The position numbers and the translations under genes were made by a program. DNA of 64,000 bases from Nocardia rhamnosiphila NBRC 108938 (GTDB lineage Bacteria; Actinomycetota; Actinomycetes; Mycobacteriales; Mycobacteriaceae), in NCBI RefSeq assembly GCF_000720425.1, contig NZ_JOAJ01000003.1, forward strand, positions 682,001 to 746,000, in the 5' to 3' direction. Of the stretch, positions 44,542 to 56,862 are shown in pieces (position 1 is the first letter of the stretch; the number at the start of each line of letters is the position of its first letter). The notes below the pieces were generated by a model. That model was not told the origin of the DNA and did not search any database. It was given only the letters and a program-made list of their open reading frames with translations.

Positions 44542-44775
44542 ATGCCGGAATCAACGATTCGAGCAGGTGCAATGGGTAGCCGAGTAGCAAGCCTCGTAGT
44601 ACTGGTCTGGTTCGTGGCGGGGATCGTCGCCGCGTGGCAACGGGGCTATTTCAACGATCCACCGGAGCAGTGCTCCCACTTCGCGACGCTGGCGGTGACC
44701 GTGGTGGCCGGTCCACTCAATTACGTCGGCCTCAACCCGAAGATGGGCTGCAACCTGCCGGAACCCAGCCGGTAG
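44542..44775 (+). CDS. small membrane protein
   Basis: This 77-residue protein has ATG 44542 with AAGGAAG upstream, a membrane span at about residues 15-32 (VASLVVLVWFVAGIVAA), then WQRGYFNDPPEQC, a second hydrophobic stretch (FATLAVTVVAGPLNYVG) and a final NPKMGCNLPEP. Two Cys face the same side if both spans cross. Function unknown; small proteins of this shape occur in many actinomycetes. Confidence 0.65.
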   Translation: MPESTIRAGAMGSRVASLVVLVWFVAGIVAAWQRGYFNDPPEQCSHFATLAVTVVAGPLNYVGLNPKMGCNLPEPSR

Positions 44776-44812
44776 AACCGGATCCCGGTCGCCGCCCCGC
44801 GGCGGCCGGGAG

Positions 44813-46060
44813 TCAGGACACCGTGAGAGTACTGGCACCGCCCGCGGCACGCCGGACGGTCCAGACACTGGTGCGGGTCCGCGCGGAGCGGCCGTTTCCC
44901 CGGTCCACCAGTGCCCGATCACCGGTGGTGTACACCAGTTGCGCACCGCGCGTATTGGTTTCCGGATTCTGGAACAGCTGCACGAGCCGGTCGGTCTCCT
45001 CCACCGTCAGCCGCGCGCCGATATCGTCGACCACGAGCACTTTCCCCGCGTCGAGCGAGTCGAGCAGTATCGGTAGCAACCGCAGCAGGGCCCGGGTCGC
45101 CGAGGATTCCTCGGCCAGGGTGAAAACGGGCTCCACATCGGCGTGTACGAGCCGCAGCCCGACACCGTGCCGCCCGACCATCCGGGTGTAGAGCGCATCG
45201 CGCGCATTGCGCATATTGGTCAGTTCGCGGGCCAGCTGAGTGGCGTTCAAACCGCTGTCCTGTTCCAGCTGCGCGGCATAGGCCGCCGAGCCGGCCGCGC
45301 GATCGATCTGTTCCCCGAGTACGGCGATATCGGCGTCGAGATCGCGCAGGTAGTCGGCGTAGCCGGGGTCGTTCTGGGCGATCAGCAGATCGGTGATACC
45401 GAGGTCCGCGGATTGCAGCAGGGTCAGTAGCCGGGCGGCGTTCTCGGTGGAGCGCGACAGATGCGAACCCAGCCGCAGCTCGATCGAGGCGATATCGGCG
45501 GAACCGGCCGACACCTCGAGCATGGTCTCGAACCACCGGTAGGCCGGGACCAGCGCCTCGGCGTACATCTGCCCGGCCAGGCTCAGCAGCAGGGCGTTCG
45601 GGCGTACCAGCGGCACCAGCGCGGTGATCCCGAACCGCGCCGGCTCGAACATCGGCCCGACCCGGATCGCCTCACCCTCGCGTTCGAAAACGATCCGCTT
45701 GCGGGACCGCGGATGGCTGTAGAGCCATTCGGCGGCGACATCGGCGGCGTCCAACCGGAGGCCGTAAGTGTAGGGCACGCCCTCGGCCACGAATACGGCC
45801 TCGAAATCGCTCGGCTGCCCGGGCAGCGCGAGATGGGGAGCCCGAACCGGACCGGCGTAGGGGTCCCAGCCGCTCACCGAGTGCAACACCGCGTCCCGCA
45901 TATGCCCCAGGGCGTCGACCAGATTGGATTTACCGGCGGCCGGGCCGCCGTGGACGGCGGTCACCGGTACCGCGACCGGCGCGGTCGCGCCGCGGGTCAA
46001 CCGCAATTCCTGTAGATCCGCCAGCGATTTGTGGTTGGACACCCGAAAACTGCGCAACAT
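44813..46060 (-). CDS. AAA-family ATPase (AAA15/OLD-like, no nuclease domain)
   Basis: This 415-residue protein starts LRSFRVSNHKSLADLQEL, the characteristic AAA15/SMC-like opening, with Walker A GGPAAGKSNLVDA (Lys 44), a long helical middle (residues 170-290), a signature-like region and Walker B LVVDDIGARLT near 340. The usual C-terminal TOPRIM nuclease of OLD proteins is absent and the second Walker B acid is Asp-Asp. Such solitary ATPases often work in phage defence with a partner, but no candidate partner adjoins it: ligA follows 72 bp later. Role unknown. Confidence 0.78.
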   Translation of the reverse strand: MLRSFRVSNHKSLADLQELRLTRGATAPVAVPVTAVHGGPAAGKSNLVDALGHMRDAVLHSVSGWDPYAGPVRAPHLALPGQPSDFEAVFVAEGVPYTYGLRLDAADVAAEWLYSHPRSRKRIVFEREGEAIRVGPMFEPARFGITALVPLVRPNALLLSLAGQMYAEALVPAYRWFETMLEVSAGSADIASIELRLGSHLSRSTENAARLLTLLQSADLGITDLLIAQNDPGYADYLRDLDADIAVLGEQIDRAAGSAAYAAQLEQDSGLNATQLARELTNMRNARDALYTRMVGRHGVGLRLVHADVEPVFTLAEESSATRALLRLLPILLDSLDAGKVLVVDDIGARLTVEETDRLVQLFQNPETNTRGAQLVYTTGDRALVDRGNGRSARTRTSVWTVRRAAGGASTLTVS

Positions 46061-46131
46061 CCCGCCATCCTGCCGTGTAGGGACCCGGTCCCGCAGGATC
46101 GGTACCGGTCGTGTCCCCGACCGCGCCGCCG

Positions 46132-48617
<2,486 letters not shown>

Positions 48618-49652
48618 TCACCCGGCGACGAGGGACTCCGGGTCCTCCGCGAAGGCCTTCGCGGTGTCGACGGCCAGGCACAGCGCGTCCCGGGCCCAGC
48701 TCAGCGGTGCCGCCGCGAGACCGCAGGCCGGACTCACCGTCACCCGCCGCGCCAGGTCGGCGCGCGGGAAACCGAGCCGATCGACCAGCCGGGCGCCCGG
48801 TTCGGCGATCTCCCGCCAGGTCGGCGCGGCCGCGGGGCGCGTGGTGGGCACCAGCCCGAGAACCAGGTGTTTGCCCCCGTCCAGCGCCTCCCCCAGCGCG
48901 TCCAGACCGGCGGTACCCGAGACCGCGGCCAGATCGAACCCCAGCGCGGCCGCGGACGTCTGCCCCAGGAAGGCCAGTGGCGGCGGGCTCGCGCAACTGT
49001 GCACCATCGTGGGCACACCCTGGGATGCCAGCACCGTTTCCAGGATCGCCAGTGCGTCCGGCTCCGGTACGGCCGCAACCGTGTTCAGCACACTCGCCCC
49101 ACGCAGCGAGCCGGCCAGTACGGCGCCCAGCGACGGTTCGTCCAGCTGCAGCACCACCTCCGCCTCGAGCCGCGACCCGACCTCGGCGATATGCGCGGCC
49201 AGGCCCTCGGCCAGCGATTCGGCCAGATCGCGTACCGCGCCCCGATCGGTGAGTACCCGGTGCCCACCGGCCAGCTCCACCTGCGCGGCGAGGGTCAGCG
49301 GCCCGGCGGCCTGCACCTTCACCGGGCGGCCGGATCCACGCAGACCGGCGTTCTCCCAGGCTTCTTGGAGGGCATCCAGATCGGTCCGCAGCAGATCACT
49401 CGCACGCCGCGAGACCGAACCCGGCCGGGCGGCCAGTCGGTAGCCACGCGGGGTGGTGTCGAACCGCATATCCACGAGCAGCGCCGATACCCGCCCGACC
49501 ATATCCGCGCCCACGCCGCGGGCCGGTAGTTCCACCAGATGCGGCAGGCCGGTCAGCTCGCCGACGATCACCGTCGCGGCTTCCCGGGGATCGGTACCCG
49601 GCCACGACCCCACCCCCGTCGCGATCCCGGCCGGGAGACCGGACAGGTTCAT
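48618..49652 (-). CDS. MetE C-terminal-like protein (Rv3015c type)
   Basis: This 344-residue TIM-barrel protein resembles the C-terminal half of cobalamin-independent methionine synthase: [16 protein letters not shown] at the start, [20 protein letters not shown] near 165, and VHSCASPPP with a potential zinc-binding His-x-Cys near 217; ending VSPACGLAA carries the second Cys. It lacks the N-terminal MetE domain, so full methionine synthase activity is doubtful. ATG 49652 overlaps the mnmA stop (ATGA). Confidence 0.82.
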   Translation of the reverse strand: MNLSGLPAGIATGVGSWPGTDPREAATVIVGELTGLPHLVELPARGVGADMVGRVSALLVDMRFDTTPRGYRLAARPGSVSRRASDLLRTDLDALQEAWENAGLRGSGRPVKVQAAGPLTLAAQVELAGGHRVLTDRGAVRDLAESLAEGLAAHIAEVGSRLEAEVVLQLDEPSLGAVLAGSLRGASVLNTVAAVPEPDALAILETVLASQGVPTMVHSCASPPPLAFLGQTSAAALGFDLAAVSGTAGLDALGEALDGGKHLVLGLVPTTRPAAAPTWREIAEPGARLVDRLGFPRADLARRVTVSPACGLAAAPLSWARDALCLAVDTAKAFAEDPESLVAG

Positions 49653-50749
49653 CGTCGTGCGCCCGCCGGCGCGGTACGCGCGGTCGCGGTGATGGTGCCG
49701 CTGCCGAGCACGGCGTCACCCGCGCTGTCGGGCCGGTACAGCACCACGGCCTGCCCCCGCGCGACCCCGCTGAGCGGTTCGCGCAGCCGCACCGCGAGAC
49801 CGTCGCCGACCGCCTCGGCGGTCGCGGGCGCGGTGCCGCCGTGCGCGCGGACCTGCACCACGCAGTCGAACGGTTCGGTGGGTGCCGCACCGCCGGTCCA
49901 GATGGCCCGGTCGGCCTCGATGGACCACACCAGCAGATCGTCGGCCGAGCCGACGCGCACGGTGCCCGAATCGGGATCGATATCGGTGACGTAGCGCGGT
50001 TTGCCGTCGGGGCCCGGCCCGGGCAGACCCAGACCCTTGCGCTGACCGATGGTGAATCCGTGCACGCCCTCGTGCCGGCCCAGCTCCGCGCCGCCCGAGT
50101 CGACGATGGCGCCGGGGCGGATCCCGATCTTCGCGCCCAGGAAGGCCCGGGTGTCCCCGGACGGGATGAAGCAGATGTCGTGGCTGTCCGGCTTGTTCGC
50201 GACTGCGAGGCCTCGTTCGGCCGCCTCGGCCCGGATCTGCGGCTTGGGCGTATCCCCCACCGGGAACATGGCCCGCGACAGCTGCTCGGCGGTCAGCACC
50301 GCGAGCACATAGGACTGGTCCTTGTCCGCGTCGACCGCCCGGCGCAGCACACCGTCGGCGAGCCGGGCGTAGTGGCCGGTGACCACCGCGTCGAAGCCGA
50401 GCGCCACCGCCCGGTCGGCGAGCGCCGAGAACTTGATCTTCTCGTTGCAGCGCAGGCAGGGGTTGGGTGTCTCCCCCGCCGCGTAGGACTCGACGAAATC
50501 ATCGATCACGTCTTCTTTGAAACGGTCGGCGAAATCCCAGACGTAGAAAGGGATGCCGAGCACATCGGCGGCCCGGCGGGCATCGCCCGCGTCCTCCTTC
50601 GAACAGCAGCCGCGCGATCCGGTGCGCAACGTACCGGGCGCACTCGACAGCGCCAGATGCACTCCGACCACCTCGTGCCCGGCGTCGACGGCCCGTGCCG
50701 CCGCCACCGCGGAATCGACTCCACCACTCATCGCGGCGAGCACTCGCAT
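49649..50749 (-). CDS. mnmA: tRNA-specific 2-thiouridylase
   Basis: MnmA transfers persulfide sulfur to U34 of Lys, Glu and Gln tRNAs. The 366-residue protein has the PP-loop [11 protein letters not shown], catalytic Cys in [12 protein letters not shown] and the second in [12 protein letters not shown], and the C-terminal beta-barrel ([10 protein letters not shown]). It lies 3 bp after the cysteine desulfurase stop and overlaps the following MetE-like gene, so the sulfur donor and acceptor are co-expressed. Confidence 0.96.
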   Translation of the reverse strand: MRVLAAMSGGVDSAVAAARAVDAGHEVVGVHLALSSAPGTLRTGSRGCCSKEDAGDARRAADVLGIPFYVWDFADRFKEDVIDDFVESYAAGETPNPCLRCNEKIKFSALADRAVALGFDAVVTGHYARLADGVLRRAVDADKDQSYVLAVLTAEQLSRAMFPVGDTPKPQIRAEAAERGLAVANKPDSHDICFIPSGDTRAFLGAKIGIRPGAIVDSGGAELGRHEGVHGFTIGQRKGLGLPGPGPDGKPRYVTDIDPDSGTVRVGSADDLLVWSIEADRAIWTGGAAPTEPFDCVVQVRAHGGTAPATAEAVGDGLAVRLREPLSGVARGQAVVLYRPDSAGDAVLGSGTITATARTAPAGARR

Positions 50750-50752
50750 ACG

Positions 50753-51979
50753 CTACGCACCTCCTCTCGCACCGGCCAGACCCGCGGCCCTGGCTCGTTC
50801 CACCACCTGCGGCAGTACTTCCAGTACTGCCTCTATATCGGACCGCTGCGAGGTGTGTCCAAGGGAAAACCGCAGCGACCCCCGCGCTTCACGGGCCCCG
50901 ACACCCATCGCGACCAGGACATGACTGGGCGAGGCCACCCCGGCCGTGCACGCCGAACCGGTCGAACATTCGATCCCCGCGGCATCCAGCAGCATCAGCA
51001 GCGAATCACCCTCACAGCCGGGGAAGGTGAAGTGCGCGTTGCCGGGCAGCCGCCGGTCGTCGTGGGGTCCGTTGAGTATCGCGTCCGGGAGGGCCTGCCG
51101 CACGCCCGCGATCAGGTCGTCGCGCAGTCCGGACAGTTCCGCGGACCGGGCCGGCATCTCGGCCACGGTCTGCCGCAGGGCCGCGGCCAGCCCGGCCACC
51201 GCCGCGACATCCGAGGTCCCCGAGCGCAGGTCCCGTTCGTGGCCGCCGCCGTGCAGCAGCGGCACACAACCCACCTGGCGGCCGAGCAGGAGTACGCCGA
51301 CGCCGTGCGGCCCGCCCAGTTTGTGCCCGGCGAAACTCGCGGCGGCAAGCCCGGCGGCACCGAAATCGATCGGCAGCTGCGCGGCGGCCTGCACCGCGTC
51401 GCTGTGTATCGGCACTCCGGCGTCCCGCGCGATCTCGGCCAGCTCCCGGATCGGCTGGATCGCCCCGACCTCGTTGTTGGCCCACATCACGGTGACCAGC
51501 GCGATCTCGCCGGGATGCGCGGCCAGTTCGGCGCGCAGCGTCTCCGGGGAGACGATTCCCTCGGCGTCCACCGGCAACCAGGTGACCTGGGCGCCCTCGT
51601 GCCGCTCCAGCCATTCCACGGCGTCGAGCACCGCGTGGTGCTCGACGGCGGCGGCCAGGATCCGATTACAGCGCGGGTCCGCGTCCCGCCGGGCCCAGTA
51701 GATCCCTTTGACCGCGAGATTGTCGCTCTCGGTCCCGCCGGAACAGAGGATGACCTCGGAGGGGCGGGCGCCGAGATCCGCGGCGATCGATTCGCGCGAC
51801 TCCTCCAGCCGGCGCCGGGCCGCCCGGCCCGAGCCGTGCAGCGAGGACGCGTTTCCGACCTGCGCGAAGGCAGCCGTCATCGCCTCGATCGCGGCGGGCA
51901 GCATCGGTGTGGTCGCCGCATGATCGAGGTAGACCGTCGTGTGCACACCGCTGACAGCACCCGGGAAAGCCGACTTCAT
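50753..51979 (-). CDS. cysteine desulfurase (IscS/NifS family)
   Basis: This PLP enzyme releases sulfur from cysteine for tRNA thiolation by MnmA and possibly Fe-S assembly. The 408-residue protein has [28 protein letters not shown], the PLP Lys in [15 protein letters not shown], and the active-site Cys in [12 protein letters not shown]. Starts compete: ATG 51979 and GTG 51946, the latter giving the usual family N-terminus; neither has a strong ribosome site. Position matches M. tuberculosis Rv3025c (iscS). Confidence 0.93.
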   Translation of the reverse strand: MKSAFPGAVSGVHTTVYLDHAATTPMLPAAIEAMTAAFAQVGNASSLHGSGRAARRRLEESRESIAADLGARPSEVILCSGGTESDNLAVKGIYWARRDADPRCNRILAAAVEHHAVLDAVEWLERHEGAQVTWLPVDAEGIVSPETLRAELAAHPGEIALVTVMWANNEVGAIQPIRELAEIARDAGVPIHSDAVQAAAQLPIDFGAAGLAAASFAGHKLGGPHGVGVLLLGRQVGCVPLLHGGGHERDLRSGTSDVAAVAGLAAALRQTVAEMPARSAELSGLRDDLIAGVRQALPDAILNGPHDDRRLPGNAHFTFPGCEGDSLLMLLDAAGIECSTGSACTAGVASPSHVLVAMGVGAREARGSLRFSLGHTSQRSDIEAVLEVLPQVVERARAAGLAGARGGA

Positions 51980-52681
51980 GACCGACAAAGCCTATCCCAC
52001 CGTTGACCTGCACATCTTTCGGGTCTACCCCTGCTTTCTACGATTTTTCTACGATCTGCATGCGATTCACAACAGTGCAGGCACCACCGACATTCCGGAG
52101 CCACACGCCCGGTGGAGAACTTGGTGCCAGGCATACCGGCCGTCCGGGGCTCGCGACAGATGGGCACGCCCCGGCCGGGAGCGGCCCAGTTGGAGCCGGC
52201 TGGCTGCTGAGTTCGTCTATTGCTCTGAGAAGGAGGAGTAAGGGCGCCCGCCGGCTGCTCTCGTCATGCCACGCGACGTACCGACGGGATCCGTCCTCGA
52301 GGGGGCTGGGCATATGTCGATGACGGATCAGGTCACCATGCGGCTCGGCGAGCCGGCCCGAAACAGTGACAGCTTCCGCGGCTGTCGAAGCTGATGGACC
52401 GCTTCGAGGCGCGGGAGTGGATCATTCGCCGAATCGACCCGAGCGACGGACGCGGGAGGAACGATGTCGTGCCGAGTCGACGAACGAATCCAGCCCGGGG
52501 TCGTCACGGCCCGGATCATGCCAACGGGTACGCGCCGGCGACGATGGAGCGGGCAGCGACACGGGCGTTGTTCGCTCGCCACGAGGGGGTGAACGCACGA
52601 GTGAGAAGTCGTGGTGCAGACTCGCCTCGATTGCCGGAGTGGGCAGTGCCGCGATCTCGATAGCGTCGACGCGAATTGTTC
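51980..52681. other. long intergenic region at start of accessory block
   Basis: About 700 bases with no convincing gene. The left 100 bases are AT-richer and carry a doubled TTCTACGAT at about 52037-52060, probably the iscS promoter zone. The remainder contains short frames on both strands, none with ribosome site plus recognisable domain; composition is less GC3-biased than flanking genes, as in decayed DNA. This is where conserved gene order breaks off until 59 kb. Confidence 0.5.
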
Positions 52682-53209
52682 TCACGGTTTCGACCAGCGC
52701 TCATGGGCGGACTGCCGGGTGATGTGCGCGGCCCGGCCGATATCGGTCCAAGAAGCTCCGCCTGCGCGGGCCTGACGCACAGCTTCATTGCGCCGGTGTT
52801 CGGCTTCGGCGATTTCGTCGGTGATCACCTCGATCTGTCGGAGCGCTTGGAACGGGCGGATATGGGCGTACCAGTCCCGCATCGCAGCATCTCCGAATGC
52901 GCCGGAGTCCTCGGCGAATCCGTGACCATCGTTGAAACAGTAGTGGGTATCGGCGTCATCGGCTGTCCGTGTTCGTGCCCAGACCGGGCCCCGCCAGTGA
53001 ATGCGCCCACTACCTTCCGCAACGCATGCCACCTGCCAGCCGGTGATCTCCTCTTCGGCGCGATAGTGCCCGCGGTCGACCATGGGCGAACCATCCGGGG
53101 TGTGGGTGACCGGGATGCCTTCGCTGCTGTATCCCCGGCCGCTGTAGCCGTCTGCGAACAGCTGCATGATCCATCCCTTGTGCTGTCCATCTTCGGTGCT
53201 TCTACTCAT
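52682..53209 (-). CDS. HTH-tailed hypothetical protein
   Basis: This 175-residue protein has a Tyr/Gly-rich N-terminal beta domain (GYSGRGYSSEGIPV, GHYRAEEEITGWQVAC) and a C-terminal helix-turn-helix at about residues 145-172 (AGGASWTDIGRAAHITRQSA, then HERW). The HTH matches short actinobacterial DNA-binding tails of mobile-element-associated proteins. It overlaps a small upstream ORF by 8 bp. Function unknown. Confidence 0.62.
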   Translation of the reverse strand: MSRSTEDGQHKGWIMQLFADGYSGRGYSSEGIPVTHTPDGSPMVDRGHYRAEEEITGWQVACVAEGSGRIHWRGPVWARTRTADDADTHYCFNDGHGFAEDSGAFGDAAMRDWYAHIRPFQALRQIEVITDEIAEAEHRRNEAVRQARAGGASWTDIGRAAHITRQSAHERWSKP

Positions 53210-53390
53210 ACCTGCCTTTGAATCTGTTGCCTGAATTTCCTGACAGTTTATCGGCTGTCAGGAACTCCTGACATTCCTCTGCCTCCTCGGCGGCAGTGCA
53301 GCGGGCTGCGAGCAGTTGCGCGCTGTCGGTGTTGTCCTGGTGCGTACCGGCGGTGGTGAGGGCGTGCAGCGCGAGGTCGGGACCGGACAT
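53202..53390 (-). CDS. small hypothetical protein coupled to HTH gene
   Basis: A 62-residue acidic frame (SGPDLALHALTTAGTHQDNT and AEEAEECQEFLTADKLSG) ends 8 bp inside the start of the HTH gene. GTG 53393 and ATG 53390 are adjacent starts with no ribosome site, so it may be leaderless. It is divergent from the dehydrogenase-like gene at 53454. The overlap favours a real operon partner, but the frame is short. Confidence 0.5.
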   Translation of the reverse strand: MSGPDLALHALTTAGTHQDNTDSAQLLAARCTAAEEAEECQEFLTADKLSGNSGNRFKGRYE

Positions 53391-53453
53391 CACCCGAGTA
53401 AACGACGATTGCCGCGGGTGTGCTAAGACTGGTTCCTAGCAAAGGGGCCTCCG

Positions 53454-54605
53454 GTGCACCAGCTCAGTCTCGGCGTCGTCGCGCGTTCACGAAAAGAGAA
53501 CGAACGGCGGTTGCCGATCCACCCCCACCACCTCGACCGGATCGACGCCGATCTCCGGAAAACCATCTACCTCGAACACGGCTACGGTGAGCCCTTCGGC
53601 GTGCCCGACGAACAATTGGCGGGCATGGTCGCCGGGATGCGCACACGCGAGCAACTCGTCGCCGAGTGCGAGGTCATCCTTCTGGCCAAGCCGCTGCGGG
53701 AGGACGTCGCCGAACTGCGGACCGGCCAGGTGCTGTGGGGCTGGCCCCACTGTGTGCAGGACGCCGAGCTGACCCAACTGGCCATCGACCGTCGACTGAC
53801 CGTGATCGCGTTCGAGGCGATGAACCACTGGCGACGCGACGGCTCGTTCGGCCTGCACGTCTTCCACAAGAACAACGAGCTGGCCGGCTACTGCTCGGTG
53901 CTGCACGCCTTGCAGTCGATCGGGTCGACCGGGGACTACGGCCGCCGACTGCGAGCGGCGGTGATCGGCTTCGGGGCGACCGCGCGCGGCGCGGTGACCG
54001 CGCTGAACGCCCACGGGATCCACGACGTCGAGGTTCTCACCGCCCGTGGCCTCAGCACCGTCGGATCGCCGATCCATTCCGCCACGATGGTGCATTTCGA
54101 CCACGACGCGAACAACCCGGGCGACCCGCGTCGCAGCTACGCACACACCGAATCCGGCCGGGTGCCGCTGGCCGGGTTCCTCGCCGAGCACGACATCGTC
54201 GTCAATTGCGTGCTGCAGGACACCGACGCGCCGCTGACCTTCCTCATCGAAGACGACCTCGCCGCTTTCGCCCCGGGTAGCCTCATCGTCGACGTCTCCT
54301 GCGACGAAGCCATGGGCTTCAGCTGGGCGCAGCCCACGACGTTCACCCGGCCGACCCTCCCGGTCGGCGACGGGGTCACCTATTACGCTGTCGATCACAG
54401 CCCGTCCTACCTGTGGAACTCGGCGACCTGGGAGATCAGCGAAGCGCTGCTGCCGCACCTGCGGTCGGTCCTTTCCGAACACTCCACCTGGGGCGATCAC
54501 GAAACCGTCCGACGCGCGATCGAGATCCGCGACGGCACGATCCAGAACCCCGCGATCCTGTCTTTCCAACAGCGCCTACCGCGATACCCGCACCACCGCC
54601 GCTGA
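53454..54605 (+). CDS. alanine dehydrogenase/N5-(carboxyethyl)ornithine synthase superfamily enzyme
   Basis: This 383-residue protein has the two domains of the AlaDH/PNT superfamily: VVARSRKENERRLPIHPHHL near the start with the substrate-binding Arg/Lys/His set, VILLAKPLREDV, EAMNHW, then the Rossmann loop AVIGFGATARGAVTALNAHG (about residue 165) and SLIVDVSCDEAMGFSW near 280. It most resembles proteins annotated N5-(carboxyethyl)ornithine synthase, which reductively couples an amino acid side chain to pyruvate. Exact substrate uncertain. Start GTG 53454 has AAAGGGG upstream. Confidence 0.75.
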   Translation: MHQLSLGVVARSRKENERRLPIHPHHLDRIDADLRKTIYLEHGYGEPFGVPDEQLAGMVAGMRTREQLVAECEVILLAKPLREDVAELRTGQVLWGWPHCVQDAELTQLAIDRRLTVIAFEAMNHWRRDGSFGLHVFHKNNELAGYCSVLHALQSIGSTGDYGRRLRAAVIGFGATARGAVTALNAHGIHDVEVLTARGLSTVGSPIHSATMVHFDHDANNPGDPRRSYAHTESGRVPLAGFLAEHDIVVNCVLQDTDAPLTFLIEDDLAAFAPGSLIVDVSCDEAMGFSWAQPTTFTRPTLPVGDGVTYYAVDHSPSYLWNSATWEISEALLPHLRSVLSEHSTWGDHETVRRAIEIRDGTIQNPAILSFQQRLPRYPHHRR

Positions 54606-54789
54606 ACACCGGCGACCGCGCCCACGCTGAACTCGTCGAACGCCTGTCGCGCAGACCACGAGGATGAGATGACCGTGACTCGAAGAGGTGCGCCGGCCCC
54701 TTGACCGACCACGCGGTGTTCTCCATGACGCCGGACCACTGCGGCAGGGCCCGCTGCCGAACTTCCACCGTCCGCATGACCATTGCCCG

Positions 54790-55845
54790 CTATTCGAGGT
54801 AATCCCGAAGCAACTGTGAGCGCGATGGGTGACGTAGCTTCGACATCGTCTTCGACTCGATCTGCCGGATCCGCTCACGGGTGACGCCGTAGACCTTCCC
54901 GATGTCGTCGAGCGTTCGAGGCCGCCCATCACCCAGGCCGTAACGCAGGCGCATGACACCGGCTTCGCGCTCGCTGAGCGTGTCGAGTACGGACCGCAAC
55001 TGCTCCTGCAGCAGGGTGAACGCTACCTTCTCGACGGCTACGACAGCCTCGGAGTCTTCGATGAAATCGCCGAACTGGGTCGTGCCCTCGTCACCGAGCG
55101 TCTGGTCCAACGAGATCGGCTCCCGTGCGATTTGCCGAACCTCGAGAACCTTCTCGGGTGTAATACCCAATTCTGCGGCAAGCTCGTGTGCTGTTGCCTC
55201 GCGGCCCAGCTGCTGAAGCAGTTCGCGCTCCACACGCCCGAGCTTGTTGATGATCTCCACTATGTGCACGGGGATTCGTATGGTGCGGGCCTGGTCGGCC
55301 ATGGCGCGAGAAATCGCCTGGCGAATCCACCATGTAGCGTAGGTCGAGAACTTGAAGCCTCTGCCGTAGTCGAACTTTTCGACCGCTCGCAGCAGACCCA
55401 GATTGCCCTCCTGGATCAGGTCGAGGAAGGCCATGCCCCGCCCGGTGTACCGTTTTGCGATCGACACCACCAGCCGAAGGTTTGCCTGGAGCAGATGATC
55501 TTTGGCCGCGATGCCGTCCTCAATAATCCAGGTCAGGTCTCGGCGACGTGCGATCGTGAGACCCGCGGGTCCCGCGCATTCGGCCTGCAGTTTCTGCACC
55601 GCATACAGACCGACTTCGATCCGGACCGCGAGATCGACCTCCTCGGTCGCGGAGAGTAGAGGAACTCGCCCGATCTGCTTCAGATACGCCCGTGTCGAGT
55701 CCCCGCCGGCGGTGAGCTCGGCTTCCTTGCGCGCCCGGCGCAGCGCCGGAGACTCGTCCTCATGCACGATGTCGTCCGCAACGTCTCGCTCCGCCGAGGT
55801 GCCAGTGGAATCTTCGCCATTTATTTCGCCTGCGGTCGTTGCCAC
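54790..55845 (-). CDS. RNA polymerase sigma-70 factor, group 2 (SigB-like)
   Basis: This 351-residue protein has regions 1.2 ([16 protein letters not shown]), 2.1-2.4 ([53 protein letters not shown]), 3.0-3.2 and 4.2 ([20 protein letters not shown]). Region 1.1 is short, so it is a group 2 sigma rather than the long principal sigma. GTG 55845 was chosen because GGAGAGG lies 5 nt upstream. Its regulon is not visible. It lies among accessory genes, downstream of nothing conserved. Confidence 0.9.
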   Translation of the reverse strand: MATTAGEINGEDSTGTSAERDVADDIVHEDESPALRRARKEAELTAGGDSTRAYLKQIGRVPLLSATEEVDLAVRIEVGLYAVQKLQAECAGPAGLTIARRRDLTWIIEDGIAAKDHLLQANLRLVVSIAKRYTGRGMAFLDLIQEGNLGLLRAVEKFDYGRGFKFSTYATWWIRQAISRAMADQARTIRIPVHIVEIINKLGRVERELLQQLGREATAHELAAELGITPEKVLEVRQIAREPISLDQTLGDEGTTQFGDFIEDSEAVVAVEKVAFTLLQEQLRSVLDTLSEREAGVMRLRYGLGDGRPRTLDDIGKVYGVTRERIRQIESKTMSKLRHPSRSQLLRDYLE

Positions 55846-55972
55846 ATTCACCTCTCCGAGTGATTCGGGCGACATCGCGATTCGAGAAACAGGACCGCGG
55901 AGAGGCCTCGAGCGGCTCGGCAATCACCGGGACCAATGACCAGCGTACCGGTCGACACACGAAGTGAGGCGA

Positions 55973-56280
55973 CTACCGGCACCAGCCGATACCTTCCGGT
56001 CGGGTGGCGATCTGCCATTTGGTCAACGTGTCGAGTTCTCGGTGGAGCAGGGCCGGAAGGACCCGAAGCCGCGGACGTAGATCGGCAGCCGGCCGTCGGC
56101 CGAATCGCCCGCGCGAGCGCGATGGTCGGGGCGGCTGATACGAGGAACGACTGCCTGCTTCACCGGCGACGTAACCGGGTTCCGGTGGGCACGATAGTGC
56201 AGCATCCGGACCAGCACAGAGACGGACCGCCCACCGGCCGGGCAGCGCACGCACCGGGCGCCGCCCCGGCCAGAACCGGC
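55973..56280 (-). pseudogene. decayed N-terminal remnant of a PatA-like acyltransferase
   Basis: Just after the 48-codon ORF at 56281, the minus strand reads RPVRALPGRWAVRL, closely matching RLVRALPHRSAVRL near the start of the intact acyltransferase at 57726. Similarity fades after about 35 codons, the frame is broken, and no catalytic HxxxxD is left. I read it as a degenerate copy of the acyltransferase in a duplicated unit. Confidence 0.5.
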
Positions 56281-56427
56281 CTACCTGGAACCGGTGTCCG
56301 GGCGGGTGGCGATGTCCGGCTCGGGCACCGCGGTAAGGAACACCGGTTGCGGCGCATCGGCCGGTACCGAGTACGGCTCGGGTTCGGCGGGGACGTGACT
56401 GAACAGTCCGGGGTTGTCGTCGTGCAT
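56281..56427 (-). CDS. 48-residue ORF, copy 1 (PatA-associated)
   Basis: ATG 56427 opens a 48-codon frame MHDDNPGLFSHVPAEPEPY with a Pro/Thr tail, followed directly by the acyltransferase remnant. It is a paralogue of the ORF at 57729 (about 70 percent identical residues by eye, same length, same GATCGGAGCACGA leader before ATG). Preservation of length and frame beside a decayed neighbour implies this small ORF is itself maintained. Function unknown; acidic and Pro-rich. Confidence 0.55.
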   Translation of the reverse strand: MHDDNPGLFSHVPAEPEPYSVPADAPQPVFLTAVPEPDIATRPDTGSR

Positions 56428-56862
56428 GTTCGTGCTCCGATCTTCGGTGTGCGCTGCCGGTGAGAAGTCGCGGCAGGCAGGGTCGAGATGCGCGGCCCGT
56501 GGTGGTGTGGTCCGGCGGCCCGGGCCTTCCGGGAATACTCATCCGAACCCGGAGACACTCCGCGCCGGAATGCCGAGCGGAGCAACCCTCGCCCGGAGGT
56601 AATGGGACTGCAGCAGTTCGAAAGCAGGATGGGACGTCAGGGGTACGAAGGAACAGCGTCGGGACCCGCAAATCGCCGTCTACCTGCGCAAACAGGTAAA
56701 TCATGAGAAACATCGGAAAGCATCGGGGACCTGCGGAAACGCTGTGCCGACTTCATGACCAGTAAAGGATAGCTGTCAGGAGTCGGCGCTTATTCCCCCG
56801 GCTCGCGAGCGGCCGACGTGGGCAGATCCGGCGCCCGCCCGAGCGGACCCGGCGGCGCCCCC
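56428..56862. other. upstream part of duplicated unit; no supported gene
   Basis: The part from 56428 to about 56600 is a diverged copy of 57876-58060 (shared words GCTCCGATCTTCGGTGTGCG, CATCCGAA and GCCGAGCGGAGC), so it likely holds the same promoter and leader. Beyond 56600 nothing is recognisable up to the acyltransferase stop at 56863. Confidence 0.5.
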
